Assembly: GCF_002243345.2 (NCBI RefSeq) | Contig: NZ_CP022655.2 | Location: forward strand, 1,738,501 to 1,802,500 | Direction of reading: 5' to 3' | Origin: Paenibacillus sp. RUD330 | Lineage (GTDB): Bacteria; Bacillota; Bacilli; Paenibacillales; Paenibacillaceae | Length of the DNA: 64,000 bases | In this document: positions 19,448 to 29,861 of the stretch, one piece after another | Layout: each line of letters begins with the position of its first letter | Numbering within the stretch: position 1 is the first letter of the stretch | The notes under the pieces: generated by a model | Told to the model about the DNA's origin: nothing | Database searches by the model: none | What the model saw: the letters and a program-made list of their open reading frames with translations, nothing else | Position numbers and translations under genes: made by a program

Positions 19448-20980
19448 ATGGAGATCCGATTGGCTTTTGAACGCTATTTCCTCCAATCCGGAAGCAAGAG
19501 AGCGGCTCTCTACGATTCGCTGCGCGATGCCGTCCGGAGCGGGCAGCTGAAGGAAGGGGAGCGTCTTCCGTCCTCCCGCTCTCTTGCCGAGCTGTACGGA
19601 ATATCGAGAGGGACGGTTACTCAGGTCTATGACATGCTGTACGCGGAAGGCTACATTCAGGGAGCGCGGGGCAGCGGCACGTATGTCGCACAGCGGATCC
19701 CTTATCCTTCGGCAGGGCTGGAGCGCGTGGAGCAGCCCTCCGAGCGGATGTCGGCATGGTTCAACAGGCTGGAAGAACTGAAAGCGGACAAAGAAGGTTA
19801 TCCTCCCGCTGCTCCTGAATCGCGGCAAGCAGGCCGTTCGTTCGGGCCGCAGCTGTTCCAGTCCGGACAGACGGATTTCCGCCTATTTCCCGTCAAGGAA
19901 TGGAAGATCGCGCTTCATGCCGCCGTTCGGGAATGCATGCAGGAGAATCTCCCTGACTGTTACAGGGAAATACCCGGCTCCGGTCTATTCCGGCTCCGGG
20001 AGGCGGTGTCCGCCATGCTCTATAGGGAGAGGGGGATCGCGGCTTCTCCGGAGGAGATTGTCATGACGAGCGGCTCCAAGCAGGGGCTGGCCTTGCTGGT
20101 TCAAATTCTGGCTGAGCCGGGTCGGCGCATCGTGCTGGAACATCCTTGTTATGGCGGCATCCGGGAAGCGGCCTCCGTAACCGGGGCGGAGCTGATCCAG
20201 GCGGCAGTGGATGAAAACGGAGCGGTTCCGGGCGATTGGGATGCCGCGATAGCGGCATTGACGCCGAACCGCCAGTTCCCGACCGGGACGGTTCTGTCCG
20301 CCGAGAGAAGGAAGGAATGGCTTGCTTGGGCGGAGCGCCGCGGCGCGATCATCATTGAGGATGATTACGACAGCGAGTTCCGCTATTCGGGGAGGCTGGG
20401 CGAGCCTCTCAAAGCGATGGATCGCAACGGGCGTGTCGTCTATCTGGGAAGCTTCTCCCGCACGATGTACAGCGGGCTGAGGATCGGCTACGCTGTCGTT
20501 CCGTCTTGGATGGCTTCACGGCTCGCTCAGGCCAAAGCGTTTTATGAGCCCTACGCTTCCGGCCAGCTGGAGCAGATGGCGCTGGCCAATTTCATCGCGG
20601 AAGGCTCCTACGCCAAGCATCTGAGAAGGATGAAACGCCAGTACAAACGCAGGCTGGCAGCTCTCCACCGGGGGCTCGACGAGCTGGAGGGAGCTCCATT
20701 CCGCTTCCGCCCGTCCGATGCAGGCCTGCATCAATATGCGGAATGGACGGGCAGCAGAGATCATTACGACCGGCTGCTGCAGGGCTGCCGGAATAGGGGA
20801 GTCGCCTGGCATGACGGGAGCGGCTATTCAGCGGGCGAGCCCGGAGGAAACAAGGACAAGCGCTTCGCTCTTTTCGGGTTTGCGCATCTGGAGGAGGAGG
20901 AGATCGGCCGCGGCATGCAGGCCATCGCCGAACAGTGGAACGGGCTTGGCGGGAATGCGGGAGGCAGCCGTCGGGCTTGA
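19448..20980 (+). CDS. MocR-type regulator (GntR HTH + aminotransferase-like domain), PLP lysine replaced
   Basis: 510 residues. Residues about 14-82 form a GntR winged helix (LYDSLRDAVRSGQLKEGERL ... GISRGTVTQVYDMLYAEGYI). From about 125 on there is a fold type I aminotransferase domain, which in MocR proteins senses PLP or an amino compound. Recognisable parts are EDDYDSEFRY and GSFSRTMYSGLRIGYAV. In the family the latter reads GTFSK and its lysine binds PLP; here codon 338 is CGC (Arg), so a normal internal aldimine cannot form. The ATG has a GGAGAAGGAAGAGG site. Divergent from the PPOX-fold gene, its most likely target. Terminator not obvious; the LacI gene follows after 125 bases with its own promoter. 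Confidence 0.85.
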   Translation: MEIRLAFERYFLQSGSKRAALYDSLRDAVRSGQLKEGERLPSSRSLAELYGISRGTVTQVYDMLYAEGYIQGARGSGTYVAQRIPYPSAGLERVEQPSERMSAWFNRLEELKADKEGYPPAAPESRQAGRSFGPQLFQSGQTDFRLFPVKEWKIALHAAVRECMQENLPDCYREIPGSGLFRLREAVSAMLYRERGIAASPEEIVMTSGSKQGLALLVQILAEPGRRIVLEHPCYGGIREAASVTGAELIQAAVDENGAVPGDWDAAIAALTPNRQFPTGTVLSAERRKEWLAWAERRGAIIIEDDYDSEFRYSGRLGEPLKAMDRNGRVVYLGSFSRTMYSGLRIGYAVVPSWMASRLAQAKAFYEPYASGQLEQMALANFIAEGSYAKHLRRMKRQYKRRLAALHRGLDELEGAPFRFRPSDAGLHQYAEWTGSRDHYDRLLQGCRNRGVAWHDGSGYSAGEPGGNKDKRFALFGFAHLEEEEIGRGMQAIAEQWNGLGGNAGGSRRA

Positions 20981-21029
20981 TCCTGCTTCCGTCCGACTCG
21001 GCCCTTCGTTGATTGGGAGAAAGAAGAGA

Positions 21030-22146
<1,117 letters not shown>

Positions 22147-22156
22147 GGGAGTTCTC

Positions 22157-24394
22157 ATGCCGGTATCCTACCATGAAAAGGAACAAGTCTTTCATTTATA
22201 CTCCAGCAAGATGAGCTATGTCATTCAAATCTTGAACGGCTATCCTCTCCATCTGTATTGGGGTCGCCGCCTGCGGGACGAAGCGGGATTCGAGAACATG
22301 CTGTGCAGGGTCGAGAGAGCTTCCTTCTCCCCGACTCCGTTCCCGGAGGACCGGACGATCTCCCTGGATGCGCTGCCTCAGGAATATCCCCAGTACGGTA
22401 CGGGCGATTTCCGCGCTCCGGCCTACCAGGTCCAGCTTGAAGACGGGACCCGGATCACGGAGCTGCGCTACGATTCGCACACGATATCCAAGGGCAAGCC
22501 TGGTTTGGAGGGGCTGCCTGCCGTCTATGCCGAATCGGACGAGGAAGCCGACACGCTGGAGCTGGTGCTGCGCGACGATTACTCCGGACTCAGCATCATT
22601 CTCTCCTACACCGTATTCAAGGATGCCGGCATTCTGGCCCGCTCATCCCGGCTCCGGCTGGATCCGTCCGCCCGTCCGCTCCAGATTCTCCGGGCGCTGA
22701 GCGCCAGCGTCGATTTCCATGAGCAGGACTATGAGCTCGTCTACCTGTCCGGCGCGTGGACCAGGGAGCGGCATGTCGTTCGCAGGCCCGTCGCGGCCGG
22801 GGCTACGTCTCTGGAAAGCCGCCGCGGGTCGAGCTCCCATCAGCAGAACCCGTTCGCCGCTCTTGTCCGGGCGGATACGGGGGAAGAGCAGGGAGAAGCC
22901 TATGGCTTCAGCCTCGTCTACAGCGGCAGCTTCCTGGCGGGAGCGGAAGTGGATCAATTCGGCATGACCCGGGTGAGCATCGGCATCAATCCGTTTGATT
23001 TCTCCTGGCGGCTGGAGCCTGGCGAGAGCTTCCAGACGCCTGAAGCGATCATGGTCTATTCCTCCGAAGGGCTCGGCGGAATGTCCCGGGCCTACCACCG
23101 CCTGTACCGCACCCGTCTTTGCCGCGGCAAGTTCCGCGATCAGCCGCGCCCGATTCTCGTCAACAATTGGGAGGCGACCTACTTCAGCTTCAATGCGGAG
23201 AAGATCGAGGCGATCGCGAAGGCCGGAAGCGAGCTGGGCATCGAGCTGTTCGTGCTCGACGACGGCTGGTTCGGCAAGCGGGACAGCGACAACAGCTCGC
23301 TGGGCGATTGGGTCGTAGACCGCGTCAAGCTCCCGGACGGCCTTGAGGATCTCGTCCGCCGCGTCAACGGCCACGGCATGCAGTTCGGCCTCTGGTTCGA
23401 GCCGGAGATGGTGTCTCCGGTCAGCGAGCTGTACAAGGCCCATCCGGACTGGTGCCTTCATGCCGCAGGCCGCAGGCGAACGGAAGGACGCTCCCAGCTC
23501 ATCCTCGACCTGTCCCGCAGGGATGTGAGGGATTACCTGTTCGATGCCATCAGCGGCATTCTGGGAAGCTGTCCGATCACGTATGTCAAATGGGACATGA
23601 ACCGCAACATGACGGAGATCGGCTCCGCGCTCATGGAGGCGGAGGGGCAGATGGAGGTCGCCCACCGCTATATGCTCGGCTTGTATGAGCTGCTGGAGCG
23701 GATCGTATCCGCCTTCCCGGACGTTCTGTTCGAAAGCTGCTCCGGAGGAGGGGGCCGCTTCGACCCCGGCATGCTCCATTACATGCCGCAGACATGGACG
23801 AGCGACGATACGGATGCGGTCGAGCGCCTCAAAATCCAGTACGGCACGAGCATGGTCTATCCGGTCAGCTCGATCGGCGCGCATGTATCGGATGTGCCCA
23901 ACCATCAGGTCGGAAGGACGGCTTCGCTGGAAATGCGCGGCGACGTGGCGATGTCGGGCAACTTCGGCTACGAGCTCGATCTGACCAAATTCGGCGAGCA
24001 GGAAAAAGAGATCGTGAAGGGACAGGTTGCCGCCTACAAGGAGCTGCGGAGCCTGATTCAGTCAGGCGACCTTTACCGGCTGCAGAGTCCGTTCCAGGGC
24101 AACGAGACCGCCTGGATGATGGTGTCGGAGGACCGGCGCGAAGCGGCCGTATTCTGGTTCCGGACGCTGGCGGAGCCGAACGCTCCGCTGCGCAGGCTTC
24201 GGCTGTCCGGATTGGATCCGGAAGCTTCCTACCGGATGGAAGAGCTGAAGACGGCGGGCGCAGAGCCGGCCGCCGCCAAGCTGCCGGGAACGGAGACGGC
24301 ATGGGCCGGAGACAGGCTCATGCATCACGGCATTCCGCTTCCCCACTTGCATGGCGATTTCAAGAGCATGGTCGTGAAGCTGACGGCGGTATAG
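22157..24394 (+). CDS. Alpha-galactosidase, glycoside hydrolase family 36
   Basis: 745 residues, no signal peptide, so cytoplasmic: it cleaves alpha-1,6-galactose from imported melibiose or raffinose-type sugars. GH36 hallmarks are LFVLDDGWFGKRD, FGLWFEPEMVSP, the nucleophile region YVKWDMNRNM (Asp near residue 480), FESCSGGGGRFDPGML and the acid/base region WTSDDTDAVERL (near 549). The frame is open upstream to 22055 but ATG 22157 has AGGGGAG at the right distance and gives the usual GH36 N-terminus. It overlaps nothing and follows the LacI stop by 10 bases. No transporter gene is adjacent, so uptake must be encoded elsewhere. Confidence 0.92.
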   Translation: MPVSYHEKEQVFHLYSSKMSYVIQILNGYPLHLYWGRRLRDEAGFENMLCRVERASFSPTPFPEDRTISLDALPQEYPQYGTGDFRAPAYQVQLEDGTRITELRYDSHTISKGKPGLEGLPAVYAESDEEADTLELVLRDDYSGLSIILSYTVFKDAGILARSSRLRLDPSARPLQILRALSASVDFHEQDYELVYLSGAWTRERHVVRRPVAAGATSLESRRGSSSHQQNPFAALVRADTGEEQGEAYGFSLVYSGSFLAGAEVDQFGMTRVSIGINPFDFSWRLEPGESFQTPEAIMVYSSEGLGGMSRAYHRLYRTRLCRGKFRDQPRPILVNNWEATYFSFNAEKIEAIAKAGSELGIELFVLDDGWFGKRDSDNSSLGDWVVDRVKLPDGLEDLVRRVNGHGMQFGLWFEPEMVSPVSELYKAHPDWCLHAAGRRRTEGRSQLILDLSRRDVRDYLFDAISGILGSCPITYVKWDMNRNMTEIGSALMEAEGQMEVAHRYMLGLYELLERIVSAFPDVLFESCSGGGGRFDPGMLHYMPQTWTSDDTDAVERLKIQYGTSMVYPVSSIGAHVSDVPNHQVGRTASLEMRGDVAMSGNFGYELDLTKFGEQEKEIVKGQVAAYKELRSLIQSGDLYRLQSPFQGNETAWMMVSEDRREAAVFWFRTLAEPNAPLRRLRLSGLDPEASYRMEELKTAGAEPAAAKLPGTETAWAGDRLMHHGIPLPHLHGDFKSMVVKLTAV

Positions 24395-24405
24395 GATCAT
24401 GAGCA

Positions 24406-24442
24406 CGCCCTGAACCGGATTTAGCGGTTCAGGGCGTCTTTT
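24406..24442 (+). terminator. Terminator of the lacI-GH36 operon
   Basis: Twelve perfect pairs (24406-24417 with 24425-24436), then a T-rich run. Confidence 0.88.
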
Positions 24443-24551
24443 TGCCGGGCAGTCCCCATGGCAAGTGAAGGCTGCCGCCGGCGGCAGTCCTAGGAGGATT
24501 AAGCTGTTTGAGTCCGAAACTGAATCCCATGAAAAGGAAGAGGTCGATAGA

Positions 24552-24580
24552 TTGACAGGGGAATTGGATTCAACTATAAC
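24552..24580 (+). promoter_or_regulatory. Sigma-A promoter of the HPP gene
   Basis: Perfect TTGACA (24552-24557), 17-base spacer, TATAAC (24575-24580), 40 bases before the start codon. Confidence 0.7.
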
Positions 24581-24619
24581 CATATGACGAGGCAATGGTG
24601 ATTTTAAGCGAGGTGTGCA

Positions 24620-25135
24620 ATGGAAGCGGGAAATTTTTGGTCCAAAATGAAGGGCGGCGGGAGAAGCGCCTTGAAGGCAAGCCCCAGAAATGCCGCGATC
24701 GGCGCCGCAGGAGGTTTTGCCGTCATCGCAGTGCTCGCCCTGCTCACGCAAGCCTCCTCGTCGGCGTGGCTCATGGCTTCGTTCGGAGCCAGCTGCGTGC
24801 TTGCGTTCGGCGTCTGGGACGCGCCTTTGTCGCAGCCCCGAAATATTGTCGGCGGCCATCTGCTGTCGACCCTGATCGGTCTGATCCTGTCTCATTTGTT
24901 CCATGGGGGCGTATGGGTCATGGCTGCCGGCGTAGGGCTTGCGATCGGCCTCATGATGCTGACACGCACGACGCATCCGCCAGCCGGGGCCGATCCGCTG
25001 ATCGTCATCACGGCCGGCAGCGGATGGAGCTTCCTCGTCATGCCGGTGCTGATCGGCTCCATCGTCATCGTGCTGGCCGCATTGATCGTGAACAATCTGG
25101 ACCCGGATCGAAGGTATCCGACCTTCTGGATCTGA
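24620..25135 (+). CDS. HPP-family membrane protein
   Basis: 171 residues with about four membrane spans. The family signature THPPAGADPL is present at about residues 121-130, and the N-terminal part ASFGASCVLAFGVWDAPLSQPRN is typical too. Some HPP proteins have been tied to nitrite uptake in chloroplasts and cyanobacteria; for bacterial single genes the substrate is not known. It has its own promoter and a shared terminator, so it is monocistronic, and no nitrate or nitrite gene is nearby. The ATG is preceded by GCGAGGTG. Confidence 0.8.
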   Translation: MEAGNFWSKMKGGGRSALKASPRNAAIGAAGGFAVIAVLALLTQASSSAWLMASFGASCVLAFGVWDAPLSQPRNIVGGHLLSTLIGLILSHLFHGGVWVMAAGVGLAIGLMMLTRTTHPPAGADPLIVITAGSGWSFLVMPVLIGSIVIVLAALIVNNLDPDRRYPTFWI

Positions 25136-25180
25136 GCGGTCTTCTCAGCCTGCGTCTAATCTGCGCGCAGCTATCCAGCT

Positions 25181-25231
25181 CAAAAAAGCCGCTCCGCACG
25201 GATGAGAATCCGCAGGCGGAGCGGCTTTTTG
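25181..25231. terminator. Bidirectional terminator between the HPP and psd genes
   Basis: AAAAAGCCGCTCCGC pairs with GCGGAGCGGCTTTTT; A-run left and T-run right allow use from both sides. Confidence 0.88.
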
Positions 25232-25239
25232 CCGTTCAT

Positions 25240-26043
25240 TCAGGTTGTTGACAGCTTGCCGAGCTGTTCGCCCATCTTGACCTTGAGGCCGACGGCCAGG
25301 TCTGTACGGGGCTCGAACGTGCCGTCCTCGAACAACAGGACGACGGTGGAGCCGAACTCGAAGTAGGCCAGCTCGTCGCCGCGCCGGACATCGGCGGTCT
25401 GAGGCTCGGTGTACCGGATGCTGCTGACGTTGAGCGCGCCGACCTTGACGATGGCGATCTCGCCGCCATTGTGGGTCATGTACGTCACGAGCCGCTCGTT
25501 GCGGCTCAGCACGCGGCGCATTCTCGTGAGGCCGAATTCGTTCACCGGATAGACGCGTCCAGGCAGATGCTCCCGCTCCACGATGACGCCGTCAGCCGGC
25601 ACATGGATGCGGTGATAATCGGTCGGGCTCAAATAAAGAACCGCATAATAGCCGTTGCGATAATTCTGGATGCGGGGCGAGCCGTTGAGAAGCTCCTCGA
25701 CCGTATAGTCCTGTCCCTTGATGCCCAGCATCGTGCCGTCCTGGATAGGGCCGGCTCCCGTCACAAGCGCGTCGACCGGGCTTACCGCCATGTCCGCCGT
25801 ATCGTCCACGGGGCGCATGCCGGGCTTCAGCCTGCGGGTGAAAAACTCATTCAATGTCGCGTATTCTTGGATTGCTCGCTCCGCTTCTTCGGTACGGATG
25901 CCGTACGTGCGGGCAAAACGGGGGATAAATCCCCGGCTGGCTCTGGATTTAGCAAAGCTTCCCGTCAGGCGGGAAATCCATTTGCGGGATCCGAGCTCCG
26001 TCATATGGCGGAATAACCAGGTCCACATGCCTCCGCTCTTCAC
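25240..26043 (-). CDS. psd: Phosphatidylserine decarboxylase proenzyme
   Basis: Converts phosphatidylserine to phosphatidylethanolamine at the membrane. About 267 residues, normal for the short bacterial form. The proenzyme cuts itself at a GST motif to make the pyruvoyl group; here FGSTVVLL (Ser near 232) near the C-terminus fits. Other catalytic parts seen are SPVDALVTGAG and LSPTDYHRIHVPADG. The GTG at 26043 and an ATG five codons in (26028) are both possible starts; neither is well spaced from a ribosome site (AAAGGA and GGAGG respectively). The phosphatidylserine synthase gene is not adjacent. Confidence 0.9.
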   Translation of the reverse strand: MKSGGMWTWLFRHMTELGSRKWISRLTGSFAKSRASRGFIPRFARTYGIRTEEAERAIQEYATLNEFFTRRLKPGMRPVDDTADMAVSPVDALVTGAGPIQDGTMLGIKGQDYTVEELLNGSPRIQNYRNGYYAVLYLSPTDYHRIHVPADGVIVEREHLPGRVYPVNEFGLTRMRRVLSRNERLVTYMTHNGGEIAIVKVGALNVSSIRYTEPQTADVRRGDELAYFEFGSTVVLLFEDGTFEPRTDLAVGLKVKMGEQLGKLSTT

Positions 26044-26171
26044 GTCCTTTCGCTGTCAGCCATGCGGCGGTCTCGGCCCGCTGCTCTTGCGGACCTATGC
26101 CGGCATAGGCCGTCCCGACTAGTGTGCCACATCCGCATGGACAAAGCAATGAATTCGGGCGTATGAGGGAG

Positions 26172-26963
26172 TTATTTCAACGAATGGAAGCGATAGCGGC
26201 GAATGGCTTGAAGGACGGCCCACGCCGCGAGGAGAGCGGCAAGAGCCCAGGCTGCCGAGGAGACCGCGTCAGGCTGGACGTCCTTCCCGGCGATGCCGAT
26301 GAAGGCCCATACGAGCACAAGCTCATAATAGGGATCCCGGAAAATCCAGCCGACGGCCAAGCCGAGCGAGGCGGCTGCTGCAAGTCCGATCAGAGCCCAA
26401 GCCGCATCTCCCCAGCCGAAGCCGTTCCAATCCAGGCTGTACAGCCAGGCAGAGACGTTGACGATCGTCGCGACGCTGATCCACCCCATGTAGATACTGA
26501 ACGGAAGCTGGGCCAGCAGCTGCTCCCCTGCCGTCGCACTCGACGATTGGCGCTGTGTTTCGACATAGAGGACGATCAAAGACGCGAGCAGAATCAGCAT
26601 GATGAGGACGCTGAGCCCGACATGCTCGTAATGCCAGGCGACGATCCATGCCGAGTTGGCCAGCCCGTTCAGCACGAACCAGAAGCCGATGGAGCGGACG
26701 CTGCTGCGCGAGCTGCCCTGCGGAGTCCATTGGTAGACGATGAACCCGGCCAAGAGCAGGTAGATCAGGCTCCAGATGCTGAAGACATAACCCGGCGGCG
26801 TGAGCAGAAGCGGGTATTGGTCGGACAGCTCCTTGGTCGTTTTTCCACCCAGAGGGAGCAGGACGGCGAGAGCGTTCATGACGATTACCAGGGCGAAGGC
26901 GATCGTGTTGAGAGCCTTCCATGCAGGGCTGGTCCGGGGCAAGGACGTTGGGGATGGACTCAT
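26172..26963 (-). CDS. TspO/MBR-like tryptophan-rich membrane protein
   Basis: 263 residues with about seven hydrophobic spans. The segment PLLLTPPGYVFSIWSLIYLLL matches the family core (PPG.. FSIW..IY), followed by many Trp residues (NSAWIVAWHYEHVG, INMGW-type). The usual TspO has five spans and about 160 residues; this belongs to the longer form found in Firmicutes. TspO proteins bind porphyrins and act in stress signalling; the role of the long form is unknown. Start ATG with AAGGAGGAAACCC upstream on the minus strand. A short 128-base gap to psd makes a shared transcript possible. Confidence 0.72.
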   Translation of the reverse strand: MSPSPTSLPRTSPAWKALNTIAFALVIVMNALAVLLPLGGKTTKELSDQYPLLLTPPGYVFSIWSLIYLLLAGFIVYQWTPQGSSRSSVRSIGFWFVLNGLANSAWIVAWHYEHVGLSVLIMLILLASLIVLYVETQRQSSSATAGEQLLAQLPFSIYMGWISVATIVNVSAWLYSLDWNGFGWGDAAWALIGLAAAASLGLAVGWIFRDPYYELVLVWAFIGIAGKDVQPDAVSSAAWALAALLAAWAVLQAIRRYRFHSLK

Positions 26964-27308
26964 GATTGGGTTTCCTCCTTGGCTCAGTTCGATCCGGTGC
27001 GATCTGGAACTGGTTCTGGATCGGGATTTGTTCAGAATTCGGATCAGGATGAAAATATTATACTCATTGGTATATATTCACCGAATGGAGAAGTGCCCAA
27101 CCATTCTTTGCAGTGAGATAGCCGTCCGGTGCAGCCATCCGGTACGGCTGGCTCGGACAGCGTCCGGCCTTCGGACATTGCGGTTATTTCACGTTGAAGC
27201 CTAGAATGGCGCGGCTTCTGCCACGGCAGGACGCTTGGCCCTTTCGGGCTCGCCAGTCGGAGAATATTCTGAAGCAGCAAGCTTTCATGCAGGAAGGGGA
27301 GAAGCAGG
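26964..27308 (-). promoter_or_regulatory. Intergenic region with -10 box for the TspO-like gene
   Basis: A 345-base divergent gap. On the minus strand TATAAT lies at 27062-27057, in an AT-rich patch; the matching -35 is weak. Near 26980-27050 short GATCxGGA-type words repeat. Nothing else recognisable, and no clear promoter for the rightward gene. Confidence 0.4.
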
Positions 27309-28472
27309 TTGCAGAGGCCGAAGGTCGCTTTTGTCACTCCGGGATCCTTTCCCATCCCTTCAGCGGGCAGCAGCTCCGTGGAACGCGTCATCGAGAAGAT
27401 GGCGCCTCTGGTGGCGGTACAAGCGGAGGCCCGGATATATGGCCGCTCGGGGGCGGGGCTAGGAGCTGTCGGACAGATCGGAGGCGTCCGCTGCGAACGC
27501 TTTCCTGCAGGCGACAAATCGGCTTATCTCCGCAAAGTGAGCCGGTCTATCCGTCTGTTCCGGCCGGACCTCATTGAAGTGGAAAATCGTCCCGGCTATG
27601 CGCTCAAGATGAAGCGGAGCCATCCCGATGCGAGAATATGGATCAACCTGCATTCCTCCTCCTTCATTGGACCGAAAGCCATCGGCAGGGATAGGCTGAA
27701 GAGGAGCTTTGCGGCCGCGGAAAAAATCATCGTCAACAGCGAGTTCCTGCGGGATACGGTGGCAGGCCGGGTTCCCGAGGCCGCGCACAAGCTGAGAGTC
27801 GTGCCTATCGGCGTGGACACGGCGCGCTTTCTTTCCCGCTGGGAGCCGGAAGGAGCCGCGCGCAGGGAAGCGTTGAGGCGGGCGAGGGGCTGGCAGGACA
27901 GGGACGTGCTTCTGTTCATGGGAAGGATCATTCCGCTCAAGGGCGTGCATCATCTGCTGCGGATCATGCCGGAAATCATCGCTCTGCACCCCAATGTGCT
28001 GCTCGCCGTCGTCGGAAGCCCGTTCTACGGCTCGCACCGGACGACCCGCTACAGCCGCGCCTTGCAGGCGCTGGGCAAGCGTTATCCCCGGCACATCCGG
28101 TTCATCCCCTATGTTCCTTATCCGGAAGTGCCGAGCTGGTTCCTGGCGGCGGATGCCGCCGTCGTGCCCTCGGGAGCGCGGGAGGCGTTCGGCCTCGTCA
28201 ACGTCGAGGCGATGGCGAGCGGCATCCCGGTCGTCGCCTCCCGCGCCGGGGGCATGCGCGAGATCATCGTCGACGGGGAGACCGGGTATCTGGCCGATCC
28301 GGCGCGGCTCGAGCAGGAACTCTGCGACCGGCTGCTCGCACTGCTGCGCGATGAGGACTTGAGGGAGCGGATGGGCCGCGCCGGCCGCGAGCGGGTGGAG
28401 CAGCGCTACACCTGGGAGGCGACGGCACAGCGCTGGCTGGAGGTGCTTGCGGAAGCTGCGGAGCATCCCTGA
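27309..28472 (+). CDS. GT4 glycosyltransferase, spore coat CotSA-like
   Basis: 387 residues, two Rossmann domains (GT-B). It opens with VAFVTPGSFPIPSAGSSSVERV, the typical start of CotSA/GT4 enzymes, and holds RVVPIGVDTARF, FMGRIIPLKGVHHLL and the donor-binding PSGAREAFGLVNVEAMASG with E-x7-E. In Bacillus CotSA is a spore coat component; this gene could likewise act on a spore or cell-surface glycan. TTG start with GGAAGGGGAG at correct spacing; the first in-frame ATG would cut off the conserved N-terminus. Isolated from the large glycan locus at 38-52 kb. Confidence 0.78.
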   Translation: MQRPKVAFVTPGSFPIPSAGSSSVERVIEKMAPLVAVQAEARIYGRSGAGLGAVGQIGGVRCERFPAGDKSAYLRKVSRSIRLFRPDLIEVENRPGYALKMKRSHPDARIWINLHSSSFIGPKAIGRDRLKRSFAAAEKIIVNSEFLRDTVAGRVPEAAHKLRVVPIGVDTARFLSRWEPEGAARREALRRARGWQDRDVLLFMGRIIPLKGVHHLLRIMPEIIALHPNVLLAVVGSPFYGSHRTTRYSRALQALGKRYPRHIRFIPYVPYPEVPSWFLAADAAVVPSGAREAFGLVNVEAMASGIPVVASRAGGMREIIVDGETGYLADPARLEQELCDRLLALLRDEDLRERMGRAGRERVEQRYTWEATAQRWLEVLAEAAEHP

Positions 28473-28561
28473 GCGGGTGCGAGGCGGCAAGGACGGCTTC
28501 GGCGAGGCCGCCGAACAGGACGGAACGGGTTGCAGCGTTAAAGCGTACCCCCGGCAACGCG

Positions 28562-28598
28562 AAAAAGACCGTATCCCCCTCGTACGGGGAATGCGGTC
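28562..28598 (-). terminator. Terminator of the YesU-like gene
   Basis: On the minus strand, an imperfect GACCGCATTCCCC stem (28598-28586 with 28578-28567) is followed by TTTTTC. It lies 31 bases after the minus-strand stop. Confidence 0.65.
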
Positions 28599-28628
28599 AT
28601 TGCATTCAGGCTTTTCATCGTGCCGGCG

Positions 28629-29234
28629 TCATTTCCCTGACCGGATGTTTTTCAGCGTCTTCTTCTCGAGGACGAAGCCGGAATAAATCCGATCGCCGCC
28701 AGATCCGGTCGGGCATTGAGGCAGCAGTCCGACCTTCACCGTCTCCTTCACGGGCAGGGTGAAATACCGCATCATGAAGAAATGGATGCCGTCAAGCGAA
28801 TAATGAAAAGCGAAGGAAGGGCCGGTGCGGGCGACCTGCAGCCAGACGGAGTTCCCCTCGATGTCGCAGCCGTTCGCATCGTCCGACACCGAGTTGGTGA
28901 CGACGCTGACGACGGCATGCGTGCCGAAGTCCGTCAGTTCGAAGCAGGCTTTCGCCCAGACGTCCAGATCCTTCATGACCATGATCGAGGCCGAATCGTA
29001 CATGCTCGTGAACGCATGCTCGACCTTGACGCGCATGACGAAATCTCCAGTGACTTCGGTGTAGTAGAATGGCGCGTTGAGAAGGCTCTCGGGCAGCGTC
29101 CCTTCTTCGGATTCCGTACCATGGGGACAAAAGAAATCGGTTTTTTCCGGCGCATGCAGGATGATCCGGTCCGAGTCGAATCGAATGCTGCTTTCGTTCA
29201 GCCAGCCAAAAGTCTTAAAAGCGGATTGGTTCAA
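28629..29234 (-). CDS. DUF1349 (YesU-like) concanavalin-fold protein
   Basis: 201 residues, no signal peptide. The pattern ILHAPEKTDFF ... VTGDFVMRVKVEHAFTSMYDSASIMV ... WAKACFELTDFGTHAVVSVVTN matches DUF1349, a concanavalin-like beta-sandwich. YesU of B. subtilis lies in the rhamnogalacturonan gene set, but most members have no known activity and may bind carbohydrate. Monocistronic, with AGGAGGAATTC upstream of ATG on the minus strand. No pectin genes are nearby. Confidence 0.72.
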   Translation of the reverse strand: MNQSAFKTFGWLNESSIRFDSDRIILHAPEKTDFFCPHGTESEEGTLPESLLNAPFYYTEVTGDFVMRVKVEHAFTSMYDSASIMVMKDLDVWAKACFELTDFGTHAVVSVVTNSVSDDANGCDIEGNSVWLQVARTGPSFAFHYSLDGIHFFMMRYFTLPVKETVKVGLLPQCPTGSGGDRIYSGFVLEKKTLKNIRSGK

Positions 29235-29333
29235 TAGAATTCCTCCTTTGTATAGATTTATATTAACAGTAATTATTATCTAATACGATGGCGAGAGACT
29301 TCGGGAAAGGTCAGTCGTTGACTGAACGTAAAT

Positions 29334-29375
29334 AGCCGCTTGGGACGACAATGGTCGTCTCTAGCGGCTTTTCGG
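29334..29375 (+). terminator. Isolated terminator-like hairpin
   Basis: Sixteen paired positions with one mismatch (29334-29349 with 29354-29369), ending in CTTTT. It lies in the non-coding stretch 29235-29484 with no intact gene upstream, so it may belong to the decayed locus that follows. Confidence 0.6.
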
Positions 29376-29484
29376 AGCGGTGATGCCCGGTTGGCAAGAG
29401 AACAGAGAGAGTCGATCAGAATATTATGCCGATGGCTTCTCTTGTCAGGTTCAATGAACAAGCGCAGGACATTTCCGGAATTGA

Positions 29485-29856
29485 TACGTTTATAGCCGCA
29501 ATCTCCTGTTCCCAGATGGTAAAAAAATAGAGTTTTCTTATAACAAACACGGACTCCAAGGCACAATGACAGATCCGATTGTTCTGAAGCTTTAGTACGG
29601 TTACGACGAACTCAACCGGCTTAAAAAAGTCGGGCAAACCGAAACAACTGCAATCGCTGAATATAGCTATCATTCAAACGGATTGTTAAAAGTCATCAGG
29701 TTGGAAAATGGAACATCCAGCACGATGAATTACAATGGGTACGATTCAAGCGACTTGACGCAGCTGCAAGGGGCGTCTACGGTTATAAACCGTCATTCCT
29801 ATACATGGAGTTCGGATGGAAATCAACTTTCTAAAACGGATCTGGTGGCTGGTTAA
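29485..29856 (+). pseudogene. Rhs/YD-repeat protein remnant
   Basis: One frame reads a run of YD-repeat-like sequence: LLFPDGKKIEFSYNKHG, then a TAG at 29593-29595, then YGYDELNRLKKVGQ, AEYSYHSNGLLKVIRLENG, MNYNGYDSSDLTQLQG and HSYTWSSDGNQLSKTD, ending at TAA 29854-29856. These are the tyrosine/aspartate repeats of Rhs, WapA and teneurin-like toxins, whose full length is thousands of residues. Only about 124 codons remain, with an internal stop, no start and no secretion signal, so it is a fossil. GC is clearly lower than in the neighbours, which suggests it arrived by transfer. Confidence 0.75.
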
Positions 29857-29861
29857 TCTAA

